Shown here piece by piece: positions 51,781-60,057 of a stretch of 64,000 nucleotides of DNA (position 1 is its first letter; the number at the start of each line of letters is the position of its first letter). The DNA is from Clostridia bacterium. GTDB lineage: Bacteria > Bacillota > Clostridia > Oscillospirales > Acutalibacteraceae. A program made the position numbers and the translations under genes. The notes beneath the pieces were generated by a model that saw nothing but the letters and a program-made list of their open reading frames with translations, was not told where the DNA came from and did no database searches. The stretch is taken from assembly GCA_017513245.1 (NCBI GenBank), contig JAFXGK010000008.1, positions 1-64,000 on the forward strand. Direction: 5' to 3'.

Positions 51781-53262
51781 TTATATGCCGAGGTATTTGC
51801 AGATAGCGTCCTTCATTTCGTCACGGTCGATTACCTCGCCGAAACGACGGGCCTTGCCCTTGAGCGCTTCAATCGGTGCGGGAATGTCGGTTGCGGTGAG
51901 AACAGACAGCGCATCGTTCTTTGCGAAATCGTCCTCAGGGATTTCGGCGTCGAAGGCCGAAAGCACGCTGTTTGCGAACTTATAGGGGCTTGCGGTAGAG
52001 GCGATGAGAACGGGGGTCATATCGCCGTAGGTGTCACGGTATTTCTTGTAAACCGAGAAGGCAACGGCGGTATGGGTATCCATCAAATAGCCGTACTTCT
52101 CGTAAACGTCCTTAATGGTGGCGAGGGTTTCCTCATCGTTGCAGCAGCCGCCCCAGAAGAGCTCGGTTATCTTGTTTTTAACATCTTCGCTTACGGTGAA
52201 CTTGCCGTTTGCCTTAAGGTCGGCCTGCCATGCGGCAACCTGCTTATCGTCGCCGCCCGAGAGCATATAAATCATACGCTCGAGGTTACTCGAGATGAGA
52301 ATATCCATCGAGGGCGAAATGGTGGTGTAGAATTCGCGGTTGCGGTCATAAACGCCGGTGTTTATAAAGTCGGTGAGTACGTTATTTGCGTTGGATGCGC
52401 AGATGAGCTTCTTTATCGGAACGCCCATTTCCTTTGCATAATATGCGGCAAGGATATTACCGAAGTTGCCGGTGGGAACCACAACGTTAAACTCGTTGTT
52501 TCCGTTGTTACCGTCGGCCAGCATATCGCAGTAGGCCGATACATAGTAAACAATCTGCGGAACGAGGCGACCCCAGTTGATGGAGTTTGCGCTCGAGAAA
52601 TTATAGCCTGCATCGGCAAGTTTTTTATTCATCTCGGCGTCGGTAAAGATTTCCTTTACGCGGCTCTGAGCATCATCAAAGTTACCCTTAATGGCGCAAA
52701 CGCAGACGTTTTTACCCTCTTGAGTATCCATCTGAAGCTTCTGCATCGAGCTAACGCCATCGCTCGGATAGAATACGATAATATCGGTATTCTCAACATC
52801 CTTAAAGCCCTCTAAAGCGGCCTTACCGGTATCGCCCGAGGTGGCAACTAAGATTACGGTTTTGCCTGCGGAAACCTTCTTAGACGAGGTTGTAAGCAGA
52901 TAAGGCAACAGCTGAAGCGCAAGGTCCTTAAATGCGCAGGTCGGTCCGTGCCAGAGCTCGAGCACCGAAATATCGGCGCCGAGGATGGAGATGGGAGCAG
53001 GGCTCTCATTTTCGAAACTGCCGGTGTATGCGCCCTCAACGCAGGCGGTTATTTCCTCTTCGGTAAAGTCGGTGAGGAATTTGGAAAGCACAAGGCGAGC
53101 GCGCTCTTTATAGTTCGAAACCTTAAGAATTTCGAAATCCTCTGCCGAAAGGGTGGGAATAGATTCGGGGAGGAAAAGACCGCCGTCGGCCGAAATACCG
53201 AGGCTTATAGCCTTGGCGGCGCTAACGTTTACCTTATTGTCTCTTGTGCTGATGTAGTTCAT
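51781..53262 (-). CDS. thrC: Threonine synthase
   Basis: A 493-residue PLP enzyme converting O-phosphohomoserine to threonine. The PLP lysine is in GPTCAFKDLALQ; VVPTGNFGNILAAYYA and VATSGDTGKAALEGF are phosphate-binding motifs of the fold type II family. The length fits the longer class (about 500). CGGAGTG precedes the ATG. Downstream of the dipeptidase, same strand. Confidence 0.95.
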   Translation of the reverse strand: MNYISTRDNKVNVSAAKAISLGISADGGLFLPESIPTLSAEDFEILKVSNYKERARLVLSKFLTDFTEEEITACVEGAYTGSFENESPAPISILGADISVLELWHGPTCAFKDLALQLLPYLLTTSSKKVSAGKTVILVATSGDTGKAALEGFKDVENTDIIVFYPSDGVSSMQKLQMDTQEGKNVCVCAIKGNFDDAQSRVKEIFTDAEMNKKLADAGYNFSSANSINWGRLVPQIVYYVSAYCDMLADGNNGNNEFNVVVPTGNFGNILAAYYAKEMGVPIKKLICASNANNVLTDFINTGVYDRNREFYTTISPSMDILISSNLERMIYMLSGGDDKQVAAWQADLKANGKFTVSEDVKNKITELFWGGCCNDEETLATIKDVYEKYGYLMDTHTAVAFSVYKKYRDTYGDMTPVLIASTASPYKFANSVLSAFDAEIPEDDFAKNDALSVLTATDIPAPIEALKGKARRFGEVIDRDEMKDAICKYLGI

Positions 53263-53268
53263 TTTTTA

Positions 53269-54150
53269 TCACTCCGTTAGTTTTAAAAGCGCGTAAAAAT
53301 AATCCTGCGCGTTTTTATAGAAAAGCCTATGAAGAAACTCCTCATTCAAGCCTTTATTTTTAAGATAGTTATATAATACAGCCATTTTATCCACCGCGTC
53401 AAGTCTTTTGTCCATTTTTGCGCCGTCAAAATCGCTTCCGATGGCAATATTTTGTTCAAACCCGTGCGAAACGAGGAAATCGAGATGGCGATAGAAGTTT
53501 TCAAGGCAGTCCCCTTCCCCTAAAAATTTAGGGTATAGACAAAGCCCTATGATGCCGCCCTTATCACAGATTTTTCTTATTTGACCGAGCGTTAAGTTTC
53601 GGCGGACGTGACAGACGTCGCGACAGCAACTGTGGCTTGCAAAAACGTGCTTTGCGGCGGCTACTGCCCCCTCAAAACTGCAGTCGTTAAGGTGTGATAC
53701 GTCGACCGCAATACCCCGTTCATTCATCCGCATTACCACACGCTCTCCAAGTGCGGTAAATTCGCCTGCGGTATTGCTGCCGCCGGCCAGTTTGTTTTTG
53801 CCGTTCCAGGTGAGTGAAAGCGCCCTTACACCGTCTTGAAAAAGCATATCGACGTCGGCCTCGTTTTCAATAAGCGAAGCACCCTCGAGCGACAGTAAAA
53901 ATGCCGTTTTTTCCTCTAAATCAGCGGCGGTTTTCGCTATTTCCGTTTGACCTTTCAGGTATGCCAAAACCTCGCGGTAACGGGCGCGAGGAGTGGGGTG
54001 TTCGTCAGGTATCCAAATGGCGCAAAGCGCCCTCCAATACCTAAAAACGGAGCCCCCTGCCAACGTTACGGCAAGGTCTCCGTTTTTGAAATTTTCTTTT
54101 CTTTTAAAGGCCTCAAAGGGCCAATCTGTGTGCAGATCAAAAAAATCCAT
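53269..54150 (-). CDS. Membrane dipeptidase family (M19) metallopeptidase
   Basis: 293 residues with DLHTD (metal ligands) at the N terminus, LEGASL (bridging Glu), SHSCCR and GSDFDG (Asp). This family hydrolyses dipeptides, including D-amino acid types. The ATG at 54150 follows GGAGGCGGCCG; the longer in-frame start is spurious. It overlaps the 3' end of the yraN-like gene by 14 bases, placing it in the rplS-lepB-rbgA-rnhB-yraN operon. Confidence 0.87.
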   Translation of the reverse strand: MDFFDLHTDWPFEAFKRKENFKNGDLAVTLAGGSVFRYWRALCAIWIPDEHPTPRARYREVLAYLKGQTEIAKTAADLEEKTAFLLSLEGASLIENEADVDMLFQDGVRALSLTWNGKNKLAGGSNTAGEFTALGERVVMRMNERGIAVDVSHLNDCSFEGAVAAAKHVFASHSCCRDVCHVRRNLTLGQIRKICDKGGIIGLCLYPKFLGEGDCLENFYRHLDFLVSHGFEQNIAIGSDFDGAKMDKRLDAVDKMAVLYNYLKNKGLNEEFLHRLFYKNAQDYFYALLKLTE

Positions 54151-54526
54151 CGGCCGCCTCCGGTGTAAAAGCGTTTTCAATATAATCAATTTTATATTCC
54201 TCACGCCCACCGACGGTCAGTACGGTTATCTGCGCGACGTCAAACCTCGGCTGAAGCTCGCAAAAGCTGCGGGAAAGGTAGGTGTTTGCCGTCATTATTA
54301 TCTTCTGTTGCTTTCGGTAATCAACCGCCTCGGCAGGCGAAACGATGGCGCCCTCTACGCGGGTTTTTACCTCTACAAATAATATATATTGCTCGTTCTC
54401 TGCAATAATGTCTATTTCGCCGAAACGACTGTGATAATTTCGCTCGGTGATTATAAATCCTTTGTCCTTAAGGTATTTTGCGGCCAGGTCTTCACCTGCA
54501 AAACCTCGTTTTGCACTTAACTTCAT
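54137..54526 (-). CDS. YraN/UPF0102 endonuclease-fold protein
   Basis: 129 residues matching UPF0102: GEDLAAKYLKDKGFIITERN, FGEIDIIAEN and FVEVKTR form the restriction-endonuclease-like active-site pattern (E, D, ExK). The cellular role is not settled, although it is always near rnhB. It overlaps rnhB by 4 bases. Confidence 0.92.
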   Translation of the reverse strand: MKLSAKRGFAGEDLAAKYLKDKGFIITERNYHSRFGEIDIIAENEQYILFVEVKTRVEGAIVSPAEAVDYRKQQKIIMTANTYLSRSFCELQPRFDVAQITVLTVGGREEYKIDYIENAFTPEAADGFF

Positions 54527-55125
54527 TTCAGTATGTTTTTGAGGAAACTTTGGCGGTGCAACGGACAGGGACCGTACTGCTTGATAAGGGCAATATGCTC
54601 GGCCGTACCGTAGCCCTTATGACCGCAAAAATTATACTGCGGATACTGCTTATCGTATTCCTCCATAAGGCGGTCACGCGAGACCTTTGCAAGCACGCTT
54701 GCCGCCGCGACCGACATACTTTTAGAGTCGCCCTTTACCACCGTTTCGCAGGGGATTTTTATGCCTTTAGGCACACGGTTTCCGTCAATTAGGGCGTAAT
54801 CGGCAGGGATATTTAATCCGTCGATTGCGCGATTCATAGCGATAAAGGTGGCCTCAAGAATATTGTACTGCTCAATCTCCTCAACCGAGGCGAAGGCAAC
54901 ACTGTAAGATACTGCCTTTTCTATTATTTCGGGAAACAGTGCTTCACGCTTCTTTTCCGACAGTTTTTTCGAGTCGTTAAGGCCCGCTATTTCGCAGTTT
55001 TCGGGCAGGATAACGGCGGCGGCACAGACGGGGCCCATAAGGGGTCCGCGGCCCGCCTCATCCACGCCGCAAACAAGGGAAAAGCCCTTATCACGCGCAG
55101 CGTTTTCAAAAGAAAAATCGGGCAT
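54523..55125 (-). CDS. rnhB: Ribonuclease HII
   Basis: A 200-residue RNase HII removing RNA from RNA-DNA hybrids and single ribonucleotides. VCGVDEAGRGPLMGPV contains the DEAGRGP motif, and ALIDGNRVPK and SVAAASVLAKVSRDR complete the DEDD active site. GGAGGTTTAATT precedes the ATG. It lies between rbgA and yraN, a conserved order. Confidence 0.96.
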   Translation of the reverse strand: MPDFSFENAARDKGFSLVCGVDEAGRGPLMGPVCAAAVILPENCEIAGLNDSKKLSEKKREALFPEIIEKAVSYSVAFASVEEIEQYNILEATFIAMNRAIDGLNIPADYALIDGNRVPKGIKIPCETVVKGDSKSMSVAAASVLAKVSRDRLMEEYDKQYPQYNFCGHKGYGTAEHIALIKQYGPCPLHRQSFLKNILK

Positions 55126-55127
55126 AA

Positions 55128-55973
55128 TTAAACCTCCAAAGTTATTCTGCCAATTTTCTGCGTGCGGAATTCCGAAAGCAGCATATTGGCCGCCCTGAGG
55201 GTGTCCCCCTCACCTCCGCGAATGACCATACCGCGCTTTTTGGCAACCTCGCAAAGCATATCGTACGAGTCGCCTTTTTCTATTTTATAGCGTTCGGACA
55301 GCATGGGCATATAGCGGTCGGAAAGTATCTCAAGCAGGCGCATGGCAAGCCACTCGGTATCGAGCACGGCGTCCTTAACGGCGCCGGTAAAGGCCAGTTT
55401 TTCACCTACGTCCTTATCGTCGAATTTTGGCCAGAGCACTCCGGGGGTATCGAGCAATTCAAGCTCGTTATCGATCTTAAACCACTGATTTCCGCGGGTG
55501 ACGCCGGGGCGGTCCTCAACTCGGGCCTTGGCTCCGCCTGCCATACGGTTAATAAACGAAGATTTGCCCACGTTGGGTATACCCACTACCATAATTCTGA
55601 GCGGTTTTCCTACCATACCCTTACTGCGGTAGGCTTCGAGGCGGTCTGAGAGCAATTCCTTAACCGAGTTTTTAAACACGTTAAGGCCCTTACCGCTTTT
55701 GCAGTCAACCGCAATTGCGAGCGAACCCTCGTCACGGAAGCGCTTTATCCAGCGCTCGGTTGCGGCGGGGTCGGCCATGTCACATTTATTAAGTAAAACT
55801 ATACGCGGCTTATTAGCAATAATACCCGCCAACTCCGGATTGCGGCTGCTGGCAGGTATTCTTGAATCTACTATTTCAGCAACCGCGTCGACCAAATCTA
55901 AGCTTTCACGGAGCTTGCGGCGGGTTTTCGCCATGTGCCCCGGAAACCATTGAATGTTCTGCGCTTCGCTCAT
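55128..55973 (-). CDS. rbgA: Ribosome biogenesis GTPase RbgA/YlqF
   Basis: A 281-residue circularly permuted GTPase: QWFPGHMAKTRR at the N terminus, G4 LLNKCD before G1 GIPNVGKSSFINRM, and G3 DTPG. It acts late in 50S assembly. Its ATG overlaps the lepB stop by one base (TAATG). Confidence 0.96.
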   Translation of the reverse strand: MSEAQNIQWFPGHMAKTRRKLRESLDLVDAVAEIVDSRIPASSRNPELAGIIANKPRIVLLNKCDMADPAATERWIKRFRDEGSLAIAVDCKSGKGLNVFKNSVKELLSDRLEAYRSKGMVGKPLRIMVVGIPNVGKSSFINRMAGGAKARVEDRPGVTRGNQWFKIDNELELLDTPGVLWPKFDDKDVGEKLAFTGAVKDAVLDTEWLAMRLLEILSDRYMPMLSERYKIEKGDSYDMLCEVAKKRGMVIRGGEGDTLRAANMLLSEFRTQKIGRITLEV

Positions 55974-56587
55974 TAGTCCAGTCCTCCCATTTTCTTTAAA
56001 GGGAATATTCTGTATACTGCCTTGCCGAGAATATAGCGCTCGTCTATCATACCGTTTTTGCCGATTCTGGCCGAACGGCTGTCGAGCGATTTTCTTCGGT
56101 TGTCGCCCAGCACGAAAACACAGTTTTCGGGAACGTAGGCAGGAAAATCTATTTCATCATCAATATGATTGGTTGCGAGATTTTTGGTATAATCCTCTTC
56201 AAGCGGATAACCGTCAACATATATCTTTCCTGTTTCGAAATCGATATTAACCGTTTGTCCCTCGGTAGCGATGATACGCTTGATTATCGGCTCGGAATAG
56301 GTTCCGGGGTCAAGCGAATTATCGGTGTTACGAGAAATTACTACGATATCACCCTGCATAGGGGTATAGAACATATCCGATATCATTACCCTCTCACCGC
56401 TGTGTAGAGTGTTTTCCATCGACTCGCCGTCAATGGTTACAACACGGAAGAAGAAGGTAAAAATAAGCACGACGGCAATGACCGAGACGACCAATACGTC
56501 CAGCCATTCGAATATCTCTGTTTTTAAGCTTTTCGGCGGTTTTTCATCAAATTCGCTGTCTTCGCCGTATGCGTAATAATAATCCAT
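55973..56587 (-). CDS. lepB: Signal peptidase I
   Basis: 204 residues: an acidic cytoplasmic start, one membrane helix (WLDVLVVSVIAVVLIFTFFF), then the S26 protease domain with catalytic Ser in DGESMENTL and Lys in IIKRIIATEG, and the box E GDNRRKSLDSR. It cleaves signal peptides outside the membrane. The ATG at 56587 follows AGGGTGAAAAG. It lies between rplS (with a terminator between) and rbgA. Confidence 0.95.
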   Translation of the reverse strand: MDYYYAYGEDSEFDEKPPKSLKTEIFEWLDVLVVSVIAVVLIFTFFFRVVTIDGESMENTLHSGERVMISDMFYTPMQGDIVVISRNTDNSLDPGTYSEPIIKRIIATEGQTVNIDFETGKIYVDGYPLEEDYTKNLATNHIDDEIDFPAYVPENCVFVLGDNRRKSLDSRSARIGKNGMIDERYILGKAVYRIFPLKKMGGLD

Positions 56588-56608
56588 CTTTTCACCCTGC
56601 AACAAATG

Positions 56609-56643
56609 AAAAAAGGGGGTGTAAAAATACTCCCCCTTTTTCT
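56609..56643 (-). terminator. Terminator between rplS and lepB
   Basis: Minus-strand stem of AAAGGGGG with CCCCCTTT and an A/U-rich loop, followed by TTTTTTC. It would separate rplS from lepB-rbgA-rnhB. Confidence 0.8.
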
Positions 56644-56649
56644 TTAGAC

Positions 56650-56994
56650 TTAACCTATCTGCTCTTTTACCTTGGCAGCCTTACCAACGCGATCACGCAG
56701 ATAATAAAGCTTAGATCTGCGGATACGACCGTTTCTAACAAGCTCAACCTTGGCAACGTTGGGAGAATGTACCGGGAATACACGCTCTACACCTACGCCG
56801 TAAGCAACACGACGTACGGTAAAGGTTTCGGCGATGCCGCTGTTATTCTTAGCGATAACAGTACCCTCGAATACCTGAATTCTCTCGCGCTCGCCTTCAC
56901 GAATCTTTACGTGAACACGAACAGTAGAACCGATGTTTACAACCGGAGCATCCTCGCGAAGCTGACCGGCGGTAAGATTCTTGATTGCGTCCAT
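56650..56994 (-). CDS. rplS: Large ribosomal subunit protein L19
   Basis: A 114-residue L19. [25 protein letters not shown] and the C-terminal [20 protein letters not shown] are characteristic. AAGGAGG precedes the ATG. The leader upstream is over 100 nucleotides and may hold an L19 autoregulatory structure. Confidence 0.97.
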   Translation of the reverse strand: MDAIKNLTAGQLREDAPVVNIGSTVRVHVKIREGERERIQVFEGTVIAKNNSGIAETFTVRRVAYGVGVERVFPVHSPNVAKVELVRNGRIRRSKLYYLRDRVGKAAKVKEQIG

Positions 56995-56999
56995 TAAAT

Positions 57000-57115
57000 T
57001 TTCCTCCTTAAAAATGTGAGGCGTTCATACCCAGAGCCCTGACAGAGGACCGCCCGCTTCAATGTCGAAATTCGGCATAAAGACCGCCCGTAAGGAACGG
57101 ACGAATTCAAATGCT
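57000..57115 (-). promoter_or_regulatory. rplS 5' leader, possibly an L19 leader RNA
   Basis: The untranslated region from the promoter (57121-57149) to rplS contains paired GC-rich segments such as CGTCCGTTCC...GGGCGG and GCGGGCGGTCC. L19 leader RNAs are known in low-GC Firmicutes; I cannot confirm the family's structure by eye. Confidence 0.35.
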
Positions 57116-57120
57116 TGGAT

Positions 57121-57149
57121 ATTCTACCACAAAGATTCAAAAAAATCAA
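57121..57149 (-). promoter_or_regulatory. Promoter of rplS
   Basis: TTGATT (57149-57144), 17-base spacer, TAGAAT (57126-57121) on the minus strand. Confidence 0.7.
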
Positions 57150-57178
57150 GCATTATTTTTTCACTGCGAAATATTATA

Positions 57179-57207
57179 TTGCTTTTTTCCTTTTAATATA
57201 ATATAAT
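57179..57207 (+). promoter_or_regulatory. Promoter of the cation exchanger gene
   Basis: TTGCTT (57179-57184), 17-base spacer, TATAAT (57202-57207) on the plus strand. Confidence 0.7.
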
Positions 57208-57252
57208 GACCCTAAATGAGGGTACTTCGAAAGCCACTGCGGAGGACCTTTT

Positions 57253-58194
57253 ATGCAGTTACTGATTGTGGTTTTGCTTTTCTCATTCGGACTTTGGCTG
57301 ACCGTTAAGGGCGGAGATGTTTTTACGGCTGCCGCTTCGGAAATTTCCGAAATTTTCGGCATACCTAAATTCATTATAGGCGCTACCATCGTATCGCTGG
57401 CAACCACCCTGCCCGAATTTTTGGTGTCGCTTATTTCTTCTGCCGCCGGCAAAAATGATATGGCCGTAGGCAACGCCATCGGCTCGGTTTCGGCCAATAC
57501 GGGGCTGATTTTGGCACTTTCGGTGTTAATTGTTCCCTGCCGATTAAAAAGAAAAAGCATTGCTTTTAAATCCGCTTTGCTTATTGGCTGCGCAGGAGCG
57601 TTATGCATCTTCTCAGCGGGCGGCAGGCTTACCGTTTCCGGCTGTTTTGTGCTTTTGCTACTGTTTCTGGCCTTTATTTTTGAAAACGTATCGGCCGCCA
57701 AAACTCCTCAAAAGGATTTCTCCGTAAAGGCCGGACCCATATTCCCCTCGGTTTTGCGGTTTATCTTCGGGGCCACGGCAATTGCCGTCGGCGCAAGACT
57801 TTTGGTGGACAACGCATCGGCTCTTGGCCTGCGACTCGGAATAAGTGAAGCAGTTATTTCGACTACGGTTTTAGCCGTAGGTACCTCCCTGCCCGAGCTT
57901 ACAACCACTATTTCTGCCGTAAGGCGCAGAGAAAGCGCCCTGTCAATCGGTAATATTTTAGGCGCAAACATTATTGATTTGGCAATAATTTTGCCCGCGT
58001 GTTCAGCGGTGGCAAAGGGGCCTTTGCCCGTATCGCAACGAGCGGTTACGACCGATATGCCGTTTTGCCTTATTATAATATGTGTAGCACTGCTGCCTGC
58101 ACTGGCGAAGGGAAGGTTCACACGTTTTCACGGTGCGATTACGCTTTGTTGCTACGCGGCGTACATTATTTTTACCGCAATTACAGCCCAATAG
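57253..58194 (+). CDS. Sodium/calcium exchanger family membrane protein
   Basis: A 313-residue CaCA-family transporter of the YrbG type. Two internally related halves contain the alpha repeats SLATTLPEFLVSLISS with GNAIGSVSANTG, and AVGTSLPELTTTISA with GNILGANIIDLA. About ten membrane helices are predicted by hydrophobicity. It exchanges Na+ (or H+) for Ca2+ or other cations. GGAGGACC precedes the ATG. It lies upstream of an Lrp-type regulator with 25 bases between, and may be co-transcribed. Confidence 0.92.
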   Translation: MQLLIVVLLFSFGLWLTVKGGDVFTAAASEISEIFGIPKFIIGATIVSLATTLPEFLVSLISSAAGKNDMAVGNAIGSVSANTGLILALSVLIVPCRLKRKSIAFKSALLIGCAGALCIFSAGGRLTVSGCFVLLLLFLAFIFENVSAAKTPQKDFSVKAGPIFPSVLRFIFGATAIAVGARLLVDNASALGLRLGISEAVISTTVLAVGTSLPELTTTISAVRRRESALSIGNILGANIIDLAIILPACSAVAKGPLPVSQRAVTTDMPFCLIIICVALLPALAKGRFTRFHGAITLCCYAAYIIFTAITAQ

Positions 58195-58219
58195 CTAATT
58201 TATAAAGGAGTGTTTTTTA

Positions 58220-58699
58220 ATGGACAAATTACTCAAATTACTCGAAGAGGATGCTCGACTCACACCCGCGCAGATCGCCGTTATGACCCAGCGCGACGAA
58301 GGCGACATCAAAAAAGCGATAGAAGAATACGAAAAGAACGGTACCATTCTCGGCTATCAGGCTCTCGTTGACTGGGACAAGACCGACCGTGAGTACGTTA
58401 GTGCCGTAATTGAACTGCGAATCACCCCTCAGCGTGACCGCGGTTTTGATAAGGTTGCCGAAATGATCTACTCCTACCCCGAGGTTAAGAGCCTTTATTT
58501 AATGTCGGGCGGTTACGACCTTCACGTTATCATTGAGGGCAAGACTCTTCGCGAGGTTGCTTCGTTCGTTTCGGACAAGCTGGCCGTTATTGATGCCGTG
58601 CTTTCCACCTCGACCCATTTCGTACTCAAAAAGTATAAGGACGAGGGCGTTATATTCGGCTCAGGCGAAACCGATGAAAGAGGAAGCTGCATGGTATGA
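58220..58699 (+). CDS. Lrp/AsnC family transcriptional regulator
   Basis: 159 residues: an N-terminal winged HTH (LTPAQIAVMTQRDEGDIKKAI) and a C-terminal RAM/AsnC ligand domain (VSAVIELRITPQRD, SLYLMSGGYDLHVIIEG). These regulators sense amino acids. AAAGGAG precedes the ATG. It overlaps the aminotransferase by 4 bases (ATGA), so the pair is coupled and the aminotransferase or its amino acid substrate may be linked to its signal. Confidence 0.93.
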   Translation: MDKLLKLLEEDARLTPAQIAVMTQRDEGDIKKAIEEYEKNGTILGYQALVDWDKTDREYVSAVIELRITPQRDRGFDKVAEMIYSYPEVKSLYLMSGGYDLHVIIEGKTLREVASFVSDKLAVIDAVLSTSTHFVLKKYKDEGVIFGSGETDERGSCMV

Positions 58700-59862
58700 T
58701 AAACTACGAAAAAATTCTTTCCGACAAGGTGCAGGGCATTGCTCCTTCGGGAATCAGGAAGTTTTTCGACCTGACCGAAAGGATGGAAGACGTTATTGCT
58801 CTTACGGTTGGACAGCCCGATTTTGTCACACCGTGGCACATACGTGACGCCGCTATCGAAAGCCTTAAAAAAGGCCGCACCTACTACACCTCAAATGCAG
58901 GTCTGACGCCGCTTCGCGAGCAGATTTGCGAATATATGGAGCGCCGTTTTTCGCTCCGATACGACCCCAAAACCGAAACCCTCGTTACGGTTGGCGGAAG
59001 CGAGGCTATCGACCTTGCAATTCGTGCCGTTGTTCGCACGGGTGACGAGGTAATCGTTCCCGAGCCCTGCTTTGTTTGCTATGCTCCCATCGTTACCATG
59101 GCAGGCGGTGTTCCCGTTAAGCTTCCCCTTCGCTATGAGGACAAGTTTAAGCTCACTCCCGAGCTGCTCCGAGGCGCAATAAGCGACAAAACCAAGCTGC
59201 TCATTTTAGCCTTCCCCAACAATCCGACCGGCGCTATTATGACAAAGGAAGACCTTGTTTCTATTGCCGATATCCTGCGTGGTACCGATATTTTGGTGCT
59301 TTCGGACGAAATTTACGCCGAGCTTACCTACGGAAGACCGCACTGCTCTATCGCATCGCTTCCCGATATGCGCGAGCGCACCATAATCGCCAGCGGCTTC
59401 TCTAAAACCTATGCTATGACGGGTTGGAGAATGGGCTATACGCTTGCTCCCGCACCGATTACCGAGCAGATGTATAAGATTCACCAGTACGCCATTATGT
59501 GCGCCCCCACCACCAGCCAGTTTGCCGCTATTGAGGCGCTTAAAAACGGCGATGACGACATCGAATATATGCGTGAGGAATACAATCAGCGACGTCGCTT
59601 GATTTTAGACGGATTTAAGTCGATAGGCCTTGATTGCTTTGTTCCCGAGGGCGCTTTTTACGCCTTCCCGAATATTGGAAAATTCGGCATGAGCAGTGAT
59701 GATTTTTGCATGCAACTGCTTGAAAAGAAAAAGGTTGCCATCGTTCCCGGAACCGCCTTTGGCGAGTCGGGCGAGGGCTTTGCAAGAATCTCCTACGCAT
59801 ATTCCGTTAACCACATAAAAATCGCTATCGAAAAGATGGGCGAATTTATAAAAGAACTTTAA
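58696..59862 (+). CDS. Class I/II PLP-dependent aminotransferase
   Basis: 388 residues of the aspartate/aromatic aminotransferase fold. The N-terminal TVGQPDFVTP, the AFPNNPTGA motif, the PLP Lys in SGFSKTYAMTGWRMGY, and a C-terminal FARISYA Arg region that binds substrate carboxylate are present. The substrate is not fixed by sequence; the PatA/AspC group is closest by recognition. It overlaps the Lrp gene and ends at a terminator. Confidence 0.93.
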   Translation: MINYEKILSDKVQGIAPSGIRKFFDLTERMEDVIALTVGQPDFVTPWHIRDAAIESLKKGRTYYTSNAGLTPLREQICEYMERRFSLRYDPKTETLVTVGGSEAIDLAIRAVVRTGDEVIVPEPCFVCYAPIVTMAGGVPVKLPLRYEDKFKLTPELLRGAISDKTKLLILAFPNNPTGAIMTKEDLVSIADILRGTDILVLSDEIYAELTYGRPHCSIASLPDMRERTIIASGFSKTYAMTGWRMGYTLAPAPITEQMYKIHQYAIMCAPTTSQFAAIEALKNGDDDIEYMREEYNQRRRLILDGFKSIGLDCFVPEGAFYAFPNIGKFGMSSDDFCMQLLEKKKVAIVPGTAFGESGEGFARISYAYSVNHIKIAIEKMGEFIKEL

Positions 59863-59868
59863 TATTTT

Positions 59869-59905
59869 GAGCCGAGAAAACGCTTTCTCGGCTCTTTTAT
59901 TTTGC
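59869..59905 (+). terminator. Terminator after the aminotransferase
   Basis: An 11-bp stem GAGCCGAGAAA / TTTCTCGGCTC with 4-base loop and TTTTATTTTG tail. Confidence 0.9.
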
Positions 59906-59975
59906 CTTTCGGGGCGGGATTTCTTTATTTTTGGTTTTTTTGTTCAAAATAAACACAAATTTTCGAAAAAAGGTA

Positions 59976-60004
59976 TTGAAATTAGGAACAAATAATGGTA
60001 AACT
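59976..60004 (+). promoter_or_regulatory. Promoter of the large secreted protein
   Basis: TTGAAA (59976-59981), 17-base spacer, TAAACT (59999-60004), about 50 bases before the start; AAGGAG lies 8 bases before the ATG. Confidence 0.65.
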
Positions 60005-60057
60005 AACAGTAGGTTATTCTCATTATATATAATTTCTAATGCAAAGGAGAATGTGAG

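Noticed and set aside
57174..57701. Minus-strand frame opposite the cation exchanger
   Set aside because: Shadow of the plus-strand exporter, which has clear CaCA repeats and its own promoter and Shine-Dalgarno.
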